DNA of 64,000 nt from Warburgia ugandensis (taxonomy: Eukaryota > Streptophyta > Magnoliopsida > Canellales > Canellaceae). Location: the NCBI GenBank assembly GCA_035236585.1, contig CP141127.1:71839495-71903494 (forward strand), read 5' to 3'. This document shows positions 47,266 through 59,004 of the stretch, piece by piece. The translations under genes were made by a program, and so were the position numbers. The notes below the pieces were generated by a model, which made no database searches, was not told the origin of the DNA, and saw only the letters and a program-made list of their open reading frames with translations. Within the stretch, counting starts at the first letter, position 1; each line of letters opens with the position of its first letter.

Positions 47266-48088
47266 AATCAATAATGTGAGAAGGGTGCAAAAACTGGCAT
47301 AAGTGCACCACTTCAAGAATGTGTTCTTGAAAAAAAATGTGAGAAAATGAGAGAGTGTTTATAAGGATTGGATTCATTTTACAACTTTGAATGTGGGGCT
47401 AAACTATAACAACCCTCAAATTTGGGTTCTTTTTCATATACTTGTATTAAATTTTAAATTGGAATGTAATAAGAAATTAAATTTTGTGAAAATGACCTCT
47501 TCGAAAACTCAAAATTTGACATCAAAACATCAAAATTTGGAATCCATGCATCCAGATGATTCTAATGATACTATTTTTGTGTGAAATGAAGAACATGGTA
47601 GAAAATCCCCAAAATTTTACAAATTGGAATGGGGTCCAAAATTGAAAATGGCACCTCCACACTGAAACCTCACTTGATGCACACGGGAGCTAAGCTCAAC
47701 TTGTAGGGGTTGAATCATTGCTTGGAGCTTGACTCTCAAGGAACATTAAGCCTTAAGACACCAAACGAGAGGAGATTCGTCCAATCGAAACTACCCCCCT
47801 CCAAGTAGTTATGATTGGCGTAGAACCCTTCTTCCCTTCTCCAATGTCGGTAGGGGACCTAATCTGAAAAACCCTTTTATGTTCTTCTTCTCCACCCTTT
47901 TCCCTCTTGAGTGTCACCTGAATTAGCTCCCCTTGACAGCCACCAAACATGTCTGAGGTAGTCGCTTGAGGCCAGTGTTGCCATATCTCCCCATTTGCCT
48001 CATCCCCTTCGTTCAACAAGCTCAAAACACAATTAGTGTTTTGCCAATTTCTCATTTCCCCCTTTCCACACTAGCTTGCTCCAGCGTG

Positions 48089-48092
<4 letters not shown>

Positions 48093-48175
<83 letters not shown>
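48093..48175. repeat. Compound microsatellite (CA)n-(TC)n
   Basis: About 25 CA units run directly into about 16 TC units. Confidence 0.97.
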
Positions 48176-48177
<2 letters not shown>

Positions 48178-49906
48178 ATGAATGATAGTGATTGGAGCAA
48201 ATTACTAATAGGGGCTAATCGAGAAGGATAAGAAGGGCCAAGAGGCCGTCATGTAGTTTAGGGCCCCCCATTAGTTACAAGGGTTAGCCCTTCTCACGTA
48301 TAGTACGATATATTGCCATAGCGCTAGCTAGCCTTTTTCTGACCCATCTATCACCACCATCTTCTCCCCCACAGGTGAAACCTCCATGATGGTCGTTGGC
48401 TTTTAAAGAAGTAACTGACGACATGGGTCATTTTTGGATTAGACATGGCAAGCACGATGCAGGCACACAAAAAATCCATCGGTGTCAACCTTTCCCCTTC
48501 CTTTCTCTCCTCTTCTGTTGGAGTTGTGATTTCCCCCTTTTCCATCTTCGGTAGTAGAACATTGATGATTATAAATAGTCATTTAGTACAAGGATGCATG
48601 ATGACCAAAATGACTTGGATTGAAGATCTGAGCTATTCATCGTACTCCCCTCAATGTCATAGACAAAACCCCTCAAGAAATTTGATAATTAGGGTTGATC
48701 TGACAAAGATTTGGATGCAATAGTAATGTTTGATCATGTTCATACCAATTTGTGACAATTCAGCAGTGGTCTGATACTCCTAACGATTTGTTAGACAAGG
48801 ATCAATGTGATTGCAGGTAAGATCACTACCAATCTTCATTAATTTACCTCATATTTCAATTCCAATACAATGAGCACTATCAATCTTAAAATCCCTAGAA
48901 ATTTCATGGATAATTGAATATAATTAGGTCATTGAATGATTGATCTAAAATCTTATGATGTCTAATTTCCAAATATAGTCACTGGAAGCTACATCTAACA
49001 GTTAATGAAGCAAATTGAGTGTTCGATGATCGTGAACAGTCCATTAGTATTATATATATAAATGTTGGACTTGTAAGTTACTATTTTCATTTTATAAAAC
49101 ATGATCCAATAGTTGGATCATCTAGAAACCTAAAATTTAAACATGCATGACCATCAAAAGTACCCTAATCCTAGATTCAACTGTCCAAGATTGGATTCGG
49201 TCATGGATAAAGATCTTATGGTAACCAATCTGCAAAAGTAACTTGTAAACTTGTGAGTTAGTAACTCTAGATGTTCACCACTATTCAATGATCAACGATG
49301 TGGATTTGATAATCCAGTAACCATTGATCATCATATTAACAACCAATAGTTAGTGAAATGTGATCAATGTTGTGAATGACTACCATCATGTTACCCTGCA
49401 CTTATCAGTGCTAAGAACTAAGATAGAGAAAATTCTAAACTATAAAAAATAAGAGAAAACTTAGATCGTAGATCTAAATATATACTTATGTTGTTATAAA
49501 TGTGTGATTGATCATTAGTGCGTGCACAAATTGGATAGTTATTCGCACCAAGGAATCTGAAGCATTTGATCAGAGGTAGGTGGAATTGAGATTGCTATGT
49601 TTTATGTGTATTTGCATTATGATTTCATAGTAAGCTTTGATAGAGTATGTGATAATGAAATTAAACATGCATGTAGTGTTTTGAATTATGATTTGAACTA
49701 TTCATACAAATGTGCATGTTATCCATGATTTTTTATATATATAAGAAATGTCTACAAGATTGTTTAATGATATTTGGGTGTAAGATAATCTATGTTTTGT
49801 GTATATGTTTTTCATGGATTTGTTTTTGATGATATCGATGAATTTTGAGTATTTATTTTGATTGCTTATGCTAAGAAATACTAGTTTTTCAACATGGTTA
49901 AGGCTA

Positions 49907-50330
49907 GAAGACTTATAAGAGCTAAGATTGTGATTCACAGGTATGAAAATAAGACAACTCATAAGATTTGAAAGCTATGGCACCCATGCAATATTAGATG
50001 ACTCATAAGGTTGAAGATTGTGGTACCTAGGTAATATCAAGCTACTTATAAGAGTTAAAGACTATGGTACCTCTGTAATATCAAACAACTAGTAAGAGTT
50101 GATGACTGTGTTACCCAAGTAATATCAGATGACTCTTAAGAGTTAAAGACTATGGTACATAGGTAATATTAGACAACTTGTAAGACTTGAAGATTGTGGT
50201 ACTTAGGTAATATTAGACGACTTATAAGAGCAAGTAGGACCAAATGACTTGTAAGAGTTGTAAGACTATGAATCACAGGTAAGACCAGATGAATCATAAG
50301 ATTTGTAAGCTTGTGATCTATGTGATCTAC
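49907..50330. repeat. 45-bp degenerate tandem repeat, about nine copies
   Basis: The consensus is roughly GA(C/T)(A/G)ACT.(A/G)TAAGAGTT followed by AAGACTATGGTACC.AGGTAATATCA. Starts near 49953, 49997, 50042, 50087, 50132, 50176 and 50218 give a period of 44-46. Confidence 0.85.
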
Positions 50331-50502
50331 ATGTATGGTTAAAAATAAGTTGACTTGTGAAAGTTGGCATGGCTTGGGGTGAATTATAAGATCCTCATAG
50401 ATTTATTGATGAGAGTAGCTAGTGAGGGCAGGTGCAGTGTGACGAGAGCAAGCTTCAAGGTGCTGAAGATTTTTGATAGTTTTTGAGTATATGTTTTAAA
50501 TG

Positions 50503-50712
50503 ATTTCTCAATGGATTTTCAAAGATTTGTTATTGATGGTTCCTTGATGGATTTTGAGAATGTCTTTTGGATGTCCCTTAATGGATTTCAAGGATTTCTT
50601 ATTAATGGTATCTTGATAGATTTCGAGAATGTGTTTTGGAGGACCCTCAATGGATTTTGAGGATTTGTCATTGAGGATTTCTTTATGGATTTTAATGATT
50701 GATTTTGGGTAT
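50503..50712. repeat. 70-bp tandem repeat, three copies
   Basis: Units share CTCAATGGATTTT.AGGATTTGTTATTGATGG and CTTGATGGATTTTGAGAATG. Each unit is itself two related halves of about 35 bp. Confidence 0.75.
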
Positions 50713-51428
50713 TTTGCAATGAGAGTTTGTGATTTTGAATGAAATGAATTAACATTGATTTGTTGAGTTTTTATAACCTCATTTTACATATCCAGATGCA
50801 ATTTTGGATTGGATATTATCACATGAATGTGTTTCAAAAGTTTATGCTTATTTGAGATTCCTTTATAAGCATACAAAAGTATGAAAGATAGGATGCTTTA
50901 AAAATGTAGTGTCAAAATTGTGTTTTAGATTTGTATTATGACCATATGCTATTGAGTTTGGTTCTTACCTTGAATAGTTTCTAAATGAAGGCATGATTTA
51001 TAAACTGATAGAATTGACATGTGTATCATGTTTTGAGATATACTGATTTTGATTAGATATGTATATTGTTTAAAGCATTGATTTTTAGTAAATCATAAAC
51101 TATTTTTCATTGCTTTTATTTATGCATCTTGTTCCACCTACACAAATACAAGCTTACTGAATATTGTATTTGTTCACAATATCTCATTTTGATGAAATAG
51201 AACACGAAGAAAGTGAAAGATAGAATGACTAGTTACAAAAGATATTAGCGATAGTGACATCAAAGTAAGTATAAGAACATATGAATGTTCATTCTAGAAT
51301 TGATGTACCAGATCATTATAGTATGGATTATATTCTTATAGACATATGGACATGTATTATAAGTGTATGGATTGAGGGCTATGATTAGATACATTTTGAC
51401 TATGATAAAATTTGTTTTCTAAATATTT

Positions 51429-51995
51429 TCTTAAAAGTAAACTTCACATGATGTCTCCACCGTCACCTTTCTCTATATGAGGAGCTTATGTAATTGGTAA
51501 AATTTATCTTAAAGCTTCAAATAGGCACCACTACATACTAGTGGTGATTGATTATTTTACCAAATGTGTAGAGGCAACCTCCTATAAGTTCCTTGGTGCT
51601 AAGAAAGTATCTGATTTAATTAATTACAACATCATTTTTTGTTATAGATTCTCTCATGAATTACTATTAGACAATGAAACTTAGTTCAAAGGAGAAATTG
51701 ATAAGCTGTGCTAGCATTGTAAGATTAAGAGACATTTCTCATTCCCATATAGGCCACAAAATAATCAAAATTTGAAGTGGTTAATAGAAACATTAAGAAA
51801 ACCCTTAGAAAATCCATTGATAAAAAAAATGATTGGATTTTTAAATTGCAAGAAACTTTGTGGGGTTATAGAACAACATTCAAACTTCTACTAGGTTTTT
51901 CATTAGTGTATGGCATGGATGTCATTCTTCTCATTGAATTTCAAATTCCTTCCTTGAGAGTTGTAGTGGAAGGCACAATTTTAGAAACTAATTAG
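51429..51995 (+). pseudogene. Tat-lineage Ty3/gypsy integrase fragment
   Basis: Across one frameshift and several stops it reads LHMMSPPSPFS, KASNRHHYILVVIDYFTKCVEA (first catalytic Asp in VVIDYF), LLLDNET (second Asp), then from 51777 VNRNIKKTLRKSIDKKNDW, LWGYRTTFKLLLGFSLVYGM and FQIPSLRVVVEG. The YRTT.....G.S..YG pattern and IPSLR are typical of the Tat/Ogre branch. Only the integrase core is left. Frameshift lies near 51775. Confidence 0.82.
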
Positions 51996-52017
51996 TTGCA
52001 ATGACAATATGATTACT

Positions 52018-53790
52018 AGTGCTTCCTGATAAGTGTTCAAATTTGTATAAAAAATATCCAATTAGTAACCCATGTATTAAAACTTCTAGTGTTGTTTTTG
52101 GTTTTTTTGGGCCAAAATTTATAACACATGCATTTCTGACCTAATAATTAAAAAATATGATATTTTGTAGATTGATAATTTGGAGTAATTATATGAATGA
52201 TCATATTTTTAGGATTTAGTTAGGGGTTTTCACCTTTTGTAGGTCTTGGAGAGATGATCCAAAAGCTAAGGTTTATTAAGATGAGAATTGAAAATGAAGA
52301 TCAAAAGATCGAGTTAATGCACTAAATTTCAATATTTCAAAATAGATCAAGGTCCAAGATCATATCTAAGAAAGATGATGGATCAATGGAAGCAATTGAA
52401 AGAGGTAAAGGCGATTAAAATGGGCCCATGAAGCAAACCATGAATTTTCATTACCTTTCCATGGGAGCCATTCAAGCCACCTTAGCCATATAAGCATGAG
52501 AGAAGGTGAAGAGCTAAGGAATTCAAGCCATCATAGACAAGGATGTGAGCCATGAAGCTAAGCCAAATGAGCCCTCAAAGTGAGCCACATAAGCCAATTA
52601 AGCTAATTGTCACATGGAATCATACAATTGGAGGAGAATTTAAGCAATGATCCACTTGGGAAAACGACGCACCACCTCCCCCTTCCCCCTCCTCTCCCCC
52701 CCTTCTTATATCATCTTTATGATATCATTCCTACCTAAATTTTCTCCACCAAACCTTCCTCATTCAATATCCTAACCCTAGAGCCACTTTCCTTATGGAT
52801 TCACCCTTTCCTAAGTTAGGGACCCAATAATCTATATATACCCCCATAGTCCATATGAATTTTCCAAGTAGAGGTGGGTTAGACACCTTGAAATCAAGCT
52901 CTCCTTTAGTGTTAGTTGCTGCTAGACTTTGGGATTTCTTAGATGCTTTTCTTCCTTTATATTTTTAGTTATTATCTTAGTTATTTGCTCTCCAATTTAG
53001 GCGAGTAGTTTGCTTACTTTGGTTTAGTTTTTATTGCTTTAGTTTCCATTGCTTTAGTTTTCTAGTTTTTCACCTTCCTTTCTATCTAGCTTCTCCTTCT
53101 TTCTTTACCATAATTTTACTCTTTTTACTTTTTTAATTCCCTTAAGATTCAGGTTAACTCATCTTTGGCAGTGACATCCAAGAGATGAACTAGCTTAGAA
53201 CCTTGATTTTCCCTCTTGAATGTTTTTCACTCTATTCTCACCTTAGTTTTAGGTTAATTTTCTTGCCTTAGTTAACCCACCTAGCTTTCTTTTCTCTTAA
53301 ATTCCTTTTTGGGTTTTATTTGCATATCATCATACTTTATTTTGTGAGAATTATATTGCATTTTGGTTTTTTTTAGATAGGATTTCATTCTAAAGAATTA
53401 GACATAATTTGCAGTAATAAAACATGTATTATGCCTCTAGTTTTGGTGTAATTTGGAGATGATTCAATAACGTTTTGTGGGAATCCTTGTTATGTATTTT
53501 TTATTTCATTAAAGTACTTGAGATTTGGTTTTTTGTTTACTTAAAAGTTATGCTTTCAGTTGCCTTAACAAAATGATGCATCCTAATGAAATGTGACTTC
53601 AAGCTTTAAATGATGCACAATCAATCCCTAATATTCCATTAACTAGATGAACTATTGATCTTTGATGATGTTTAGGGTGGTAGCTTTTGAAATTAAATCT
53701 AGATAGCTCCTCTTTTGTCTAGGCATAACCATTTTTACCAATTAGATGCTGCCCAAGGTGGTAATACAATTCTCATGGTAGAAAGTAGAA
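52018..53790 (+). repeat. LTR-like non-coding DNA
   Basis: Coding similarity to the Tat fragment fades out by about 52018. A candidate LTR start TGATAAGTGTTC follows at 52027 and TATATATA lies at 52833-52840. The remainder is T-rich with no domain. The 3' boundary was not found. Confidence 0.4.
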
Positions 53791-55814
53791 AGAGGTTAGA
53801 CCTCAACAACCTTCAACAAAAGCTGTGGGAATATCACTTGGATTTTGCATGCCCACTATAACCATGATGCTTAGAAGCCACTGGAGTGACGATAGGACTA
53901 CACCTTCTAAAAGGTTTCTACAAGCTCAAAACCCTAAGTCTCTTGCTACTTGATTTTAAATTAAGTTTTCAAGGGTTTGGATTGCAAACATATAATCAAT
54001 TGATTTGACTACCTAGGTGTGGCACGGATCTGGTGATGAAATTAGTCCTTATCTTTTGAGGGTTCCTATTGGACCCTTATTATCAATGTGTACATCCACC
54101 ATAAAGTAGTAAACATGCAATGCAATATATGAAAAGGAAACTAATGCCTACTAATATGCTATTTAACAAAGTCAGGTGTAATTTAAAGCAACAACCCTAA
54201 TTAAGATGCAAAAAATATCACGAATTACCCTAAACTATATGACCTACTCTACCAAAAATACAAATTACACTAAATGAAGCTATACTAGAAAAGTAAAAGA
54301 AAGTGAGGGAAACTTACAGTGGGCTTTTTGATGAAGATCAAGTGTAGGCTACTATATCCCACACTTGCCCTATATTAATACAACCCACTTAAAATTGAAA
54401 TAAAGAAATTATACATTACAACGAGGGCTCACTCCAAGGTCACTCAAGAGGAAAAACCCTAAATTTAGGAAAGTAATCAAATTTGATGAAGCTTTGCTCC
54501 ACAGGATTGTTGCTGCTCCTTTGCCAAATTCTCCTCGCACAAAATAAGTAAGATCGACCAATTTATGAGGAATTAGCACAATATGAAAATGCAATGCAAA
54601 AATCCCAATCTAATGCAACCTGAGGCTATGACTAATGATAAACAATTTAAATAAAGATTCAGCCACAAATTTGTTGCAATTTCCTAGCAACAGCTTCAAA
54701 AACTTGATGTAGCTTTAATATTACTCGTAAACTCATGAATCAAAGTAGTATTGCACACAAAAGAGGCTGAATCCTTGAGGAATCTTATAAATTTGTATGT
54801 TAGATGGATCTTCTTTAAAGTGCTTAACTTTAGCCAAAGAGAAGGATTGACTAGACTTGAATTCAAATAGAAAAGTAAATGCATGAAACTAGAAACTACA
54901 ATTACAAAAAACTTGCTCAAATCAAAACTAAGTAATGGAATTATAAATTTACCTAACTAACATACAATTAATAAGAGAAACTAATCAAAACTAGAATGAA
55001 TGAAACTAAGCAACTTAACTCAAGGAAATTACTAAAAAGGAAAATTTCCTAATAAAAAACATTCCCTAACAAGAAATTTTAAAAAAATGAAACTTTCTAA
55101 AAAAAAATTAGGAGAATTTATAAACCTAAACTAATATGCAAAAACTAAACAAGAATTTCTAGAATAAGATTAACTAAATTAACCAAAAATCAAAGAGAAA
55201 ATTAACCTAATACCTTGAGCATGATCCATGGATTGTGCACATGGTTCATAGGTTAAAAGATGATTATGTTCGATGCTTTAAATGCAAACTAACATGCAAC
55301 CTAAGGTATGCATTTAATAAACAACCTAAAAAGATAAATGGGTTCTAAGGATTCAAGATATTAAGAAGTTTTAATGGCTGAAAATAAAGCATAGAGATTA
55401 AGGAGAAAAATTTCTAGATCTCAAACACTTAGAACTTCAAATCAAATCAAGCCCAGAAAACAATTGAAACAAATAAATTTTGTTCAAGGAAACAACCTAG
55501 ATGTAAAATACTTTGATGATAGAAACATTTAATAACAATAATCTTTAACAAACTTTATTGAATCATCACCAAATTACATAAAAAATCTATACATAAAACA
55601 AGTGTAAAATTCTAAAAATTGTGCAGGAAACTAGAGCTTAAATCCTAACATAAACGACAAAAAAAATCCAATCTAATGATTAAAAATTAAAGAAATCTAA
55701 CATGCAAAGAAAACCTAAAAGGAATTCAAGAGAGAAGATGGCTAAGGTGTTGAACTAGGGTCGTGAAAATACACTTAAACTAAGATGAATCACATGGTAG
55801 AAAATGTAGAATTC
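53790..55814 (+). repeat. LTR-related non-coding DNA (copy E)
   Basis: The first 150 bp match 8040-8160 in the long LTR: CCTCAACAA, TCACTTGGAT(C/T)TTG, CACTATAACCATGATG, CCACTGGAGTG and CTACTTGATTTTAA. The following AT-rich sequence shows no domain and stops abruptly where the Athila pol fragment begins. Confidence 0.45.
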
Positions 55815-58262
55815 AAGAGTTTGTATTGACTATCGAAAGTTGAACACAATCACTAAGAAATATCATTTTCCTCTACCCTTCATTAACCAAATGCTAGAAA
55901 GGTTGGCCAAACATGGCTATTACTATTTTTTGGATGGATATTCTAGTTACAACCAATTCCTATAGCACCAGAGGATCAGGAGAAGACCACCTTCACGTGC
56001 CCTTTTGGAACCTTCACCTACAGATGTTTGCCTTTTGGGCTTCGTAATACTCCAACTACATTTCGAAGGTGTATGTTGAGAATTTTCTCAGACATGGTAG
56101 AAAGATTCCTTGAGGTGTTTATGGATGACTTCTTAGTATTTGGGTCATCATTTGATAAGTGCCTACACCACTTGAAGTTAGTCCTAGCAAGGTGTCAGGA
56201 ACAGAATCTTGTCTTAAACTAGGAAAAGTGTCAATTTATGGTACGGATTGGGATATTATTAGGCCACATAATATCACTCAATGGGATAGAAGTTGATAAG
56301 GTGAAAGTGGATTTAATCGCCAACCTTTCTCCACCAAGGACGGTGATAGAAATTCACTCCTTTTTAGGATATGCTGGCTTTTATAGATGATTCATCAAAG
56401 ATTTTAGCAAAATTGACAAGCCCCTATGTAATTTACTTACAAAGGAGGCCACTTTTGACTTTGATGAAGATTGTAAGATAGCATTTGAGTGACTCAAAGC
56501 TGAGTTGACTTATGCACCTATTAGTTGACCACCAGATTGGAACACACTATTTGAGATAATGTGTGACACGTCGAATTATGCCATTAGAGCTGTTTTGGGG
56601 CAGCGTATTGATAAACTTCCCCATGTGATATATTACTTTAGTAAAACACTAACTAACCCGCAACTCAATTTTTCAACCACATAGAAAGAGTTGTTAGCTG
56701 TAGTGTTTGCTTTGGATAAGTTTAGATCTTACTTGTTAGGGTCTAAAGTTATTGTATACTCTGATCACGTAGCCTTAAAGTACCTCCTTTCTAAAAAGGA
56801 TGCAAAACCTAGGTTGATCTATTGGATACTACTGCCACAAGAGTTTGACTTAGAAATTAGGGACAAGAAATGTTCAAAAAATGTAGTAGTAGATCACTTA
56901 TTCAGATTATTGGTAGAGCACACTAGTGATCAAGGGCCTATAACTAAGTCATTCCTAGATGAACAGTTATTACATGTTTCCCAATTACCTTGGTATGGAG
57001 ATATTGTTAATTATCTTATTATAGGACAAATGCCTAATCATTGGACTAAACAAGATAAAAAGAGACTTTTAATTGAGGTTAGATATTTTACTTGGGATGA
57101 TCCATACTTAGTCAAGTACTATCCTGACCAAGTAATTAGAATATGTATACTGGATAGTGAACATAATCAAATCATCTCCTTTTGTCATGATCATGCATGT
57201 GGGGGCCATTTCAGCTCCAAAAAGACACTTGCAAAAATTTTGCAGTCTGAATTTTATTGGCCTACCATATTTAATGATGCACATACTTATTGCAAAGTGT
57301 GTGTAAGGTGTCAAAGGTTAGAAAGTTTAGGAAGGAGACATATGATGCCTTTAAACCCAATTCTTGTCATAGAACCTTTTGATGTTTGGGGCATGGATTT
57401 TATGGGACCTTTTTCTAATTCTTTTGAAAATCTGGACGTCCTAGTGTGAGTGGAGGCTATACCCTACAAAACCAATGACCACAAGGTTGGGATAAAATTT
57501 TTAAAAGAAAATATTTTTGCATGGTTTGGTACTCTTAGAGCCATAATAAGTGATGGGGGAAAACACTTTTGTAATAAGGTGTTTGAGAATTTAATGAAAA
57601 AATATAGTGTCAACCATAGGATAGCCACCCCATACCACCCTCAAACTAGTGGTCAAGTAGAGGTATCCAATAGGAAAATAAAGTGGATTTTAGAAAAGAC
57701 AGTAAATTCAAATAGGAAAAACTAGTCTCTGAGACTTACTGATGCTTTATGGGCTTATCGTACAGCATATAAAATCCCTATAGGACCGTCACCCTATCGC
57801 TTGGTCTATGGAAAGGCCTGCCACTTACCAGTGGAGTTAGAGCACAAGGCATATTGGGTTATTAAAAAGCTCAATTTTGACTTAGATTCTGTTGGGACCC
57901 ACAGAAAACTCCAACTCAATGAGCTGGAAGAATTGAGGAAAGATGCATATGAGTCTGCATGATTGTATAAAGGCTGAATGAAAGCTGTACATGATAGACA
58001 TATCTTAAGAAAATCCTTCACACCTAATCAGAAGGTCTTACTGTATAACTCTAGACTACATCTATTTTTAGGAAAACTTAGATCTAAATAGACCAGACCT
58101 TATATAGTACACACAATTTATCCTCATGGGACCATCAATATTGAAAAGGATGGAGAAATCCAAAAGGTCAATGGTCAAAGGTTAAAACCTTTCCTAGACC
58201 TGCCTGACCCTAAAATTCACAAGACACTTTTAGAGACACCTAAGTATCATGATCCAACTTAG
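55815..58262 (+). pseudogene. Athila-lineage Ty3/gypsy pol (RT-RNase H-integrase), broken
   Basis: The fragment starts inside reverse transcriptase (RVCIDYRKLNTITKKYHFPL), with a stop after the DGYSSYNQF block, then MPFGLRNTPTTFRRCM and the catalytic box FMDDF at 56118-56132. The thumb and the RNase H region (CDTSNYAIRAVLGQR, SDHVALKYLL) follow. Integrase is recognisable by its HHCC zinc region near 57180-57310, FDVWGMDFMGP, IISDGGKHF and HPQTSGQVEVSNRK, the DD-E catalytic set. The C-terminal LWAYRTAYK and [18 protein letters not shown] are hallmarks of Athila-type elements. Stops near 57448, 57723 and 57961, and the missing gag, protease and N-terminal RT, show it is dead. Confidence 0.9.
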
Positions 58263-59004
58263 ATTACTACTCCAGGAGCTTTGCAGCATATCAGCATTGC
58301 ACTCAACATTATGTCTGGCTGAAGACGTTAAACTTAGCGCCTACTAGAAGGCAACCCATGGGTTTAGAGTCTACATCACTCAACTTCCATATAGGATCCT
58401 ATGTTTTCATACATTGGGGACAATGTTTCATAGAGGTTGGGGGGTGTAGATGCACATCGAGATTTTGAATTTTCTTTTGAAAAAAAAAAAAATTAAGTTG
58501 GAAAAAATTGAAAAAAAACAAGGTTTTAAAGTAGAGTTCCCTTATTGTGATGAGAACTAGATCTTCAGAACTTAGTAATTCCACTGTTTTCACCTCTTAA
58601 TGGGAATGCATATGATTAGCTATGTACATCATTCCTGTGTTGAAGTATTTTATAAAAGTTAATTCTCAGAAACCATTTACACACAGCACATAATCAACAC
58701 TAATATAGAGGTATGATTTAGAGACCCTGAGGAAAACCAGTGGAGACCTATAACTTAGTGAGTTTAAAGACTATCTTCTTTCAATGATTTACAAGTAATT
58801 CCATAATTTCTTCAACATACATAACTTAGTGTGATCCTATTATCCTTGTTTTGGTTAACCATCAAGAATAAATAGGAGTAATAGCTTTAATTCTAGAAAA
58901 TTTATTGAATCCGATAGGCTTTAGGAAATCGAGGAAATGATATAGGACATCCTTCCTCAGCCTAGAGACATAAAACCTACCCAGTATATTATACCACTAG
59001 TTAG
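58263..59004 (+). mobile_element. Athila 3' non-coding region, left part
   Basis: It carries GTCTGGCTGAAGACGTTAAA (58313-58332) followed by GCGCC ... GGCAACCC, a motif that regularly follows pol in Athila-type elements. A G-rich tract GGTTGGGGGGTG lies near 58437. No envelope-like frame is visible. Its last five bases, GTTAG, are the target site of the inserted solo LTR. Confidence 0.65.

Larger units (their letters stand above)
47395..51425 (-). repeat. Long non-coding LTR-like tract, probably minus strand
   Basis: Near 47408 the sequence AACAACCCTCAAATTTGGG resembles the LTR starts elsewhere in the window read on the minus-strand layout. GAGGTAGGTGG near 49574 is the reverse of the ACCTACCTC block. 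TACACAAATACAAGCTTACTGA near 51139 parallels 6471-6485 in the solo LTR at 3979-6993. No gag or pol domain lies within. Exact ends were not resolved. Confidence 0.4.

Noticed and set aside
49907..50330. Repeat array considered as CRISPR or coding repeat
   Set aside because: Units are degenerate tandem copies without unique spacers, and the frame is broken; the context is a plant nuclear genome.
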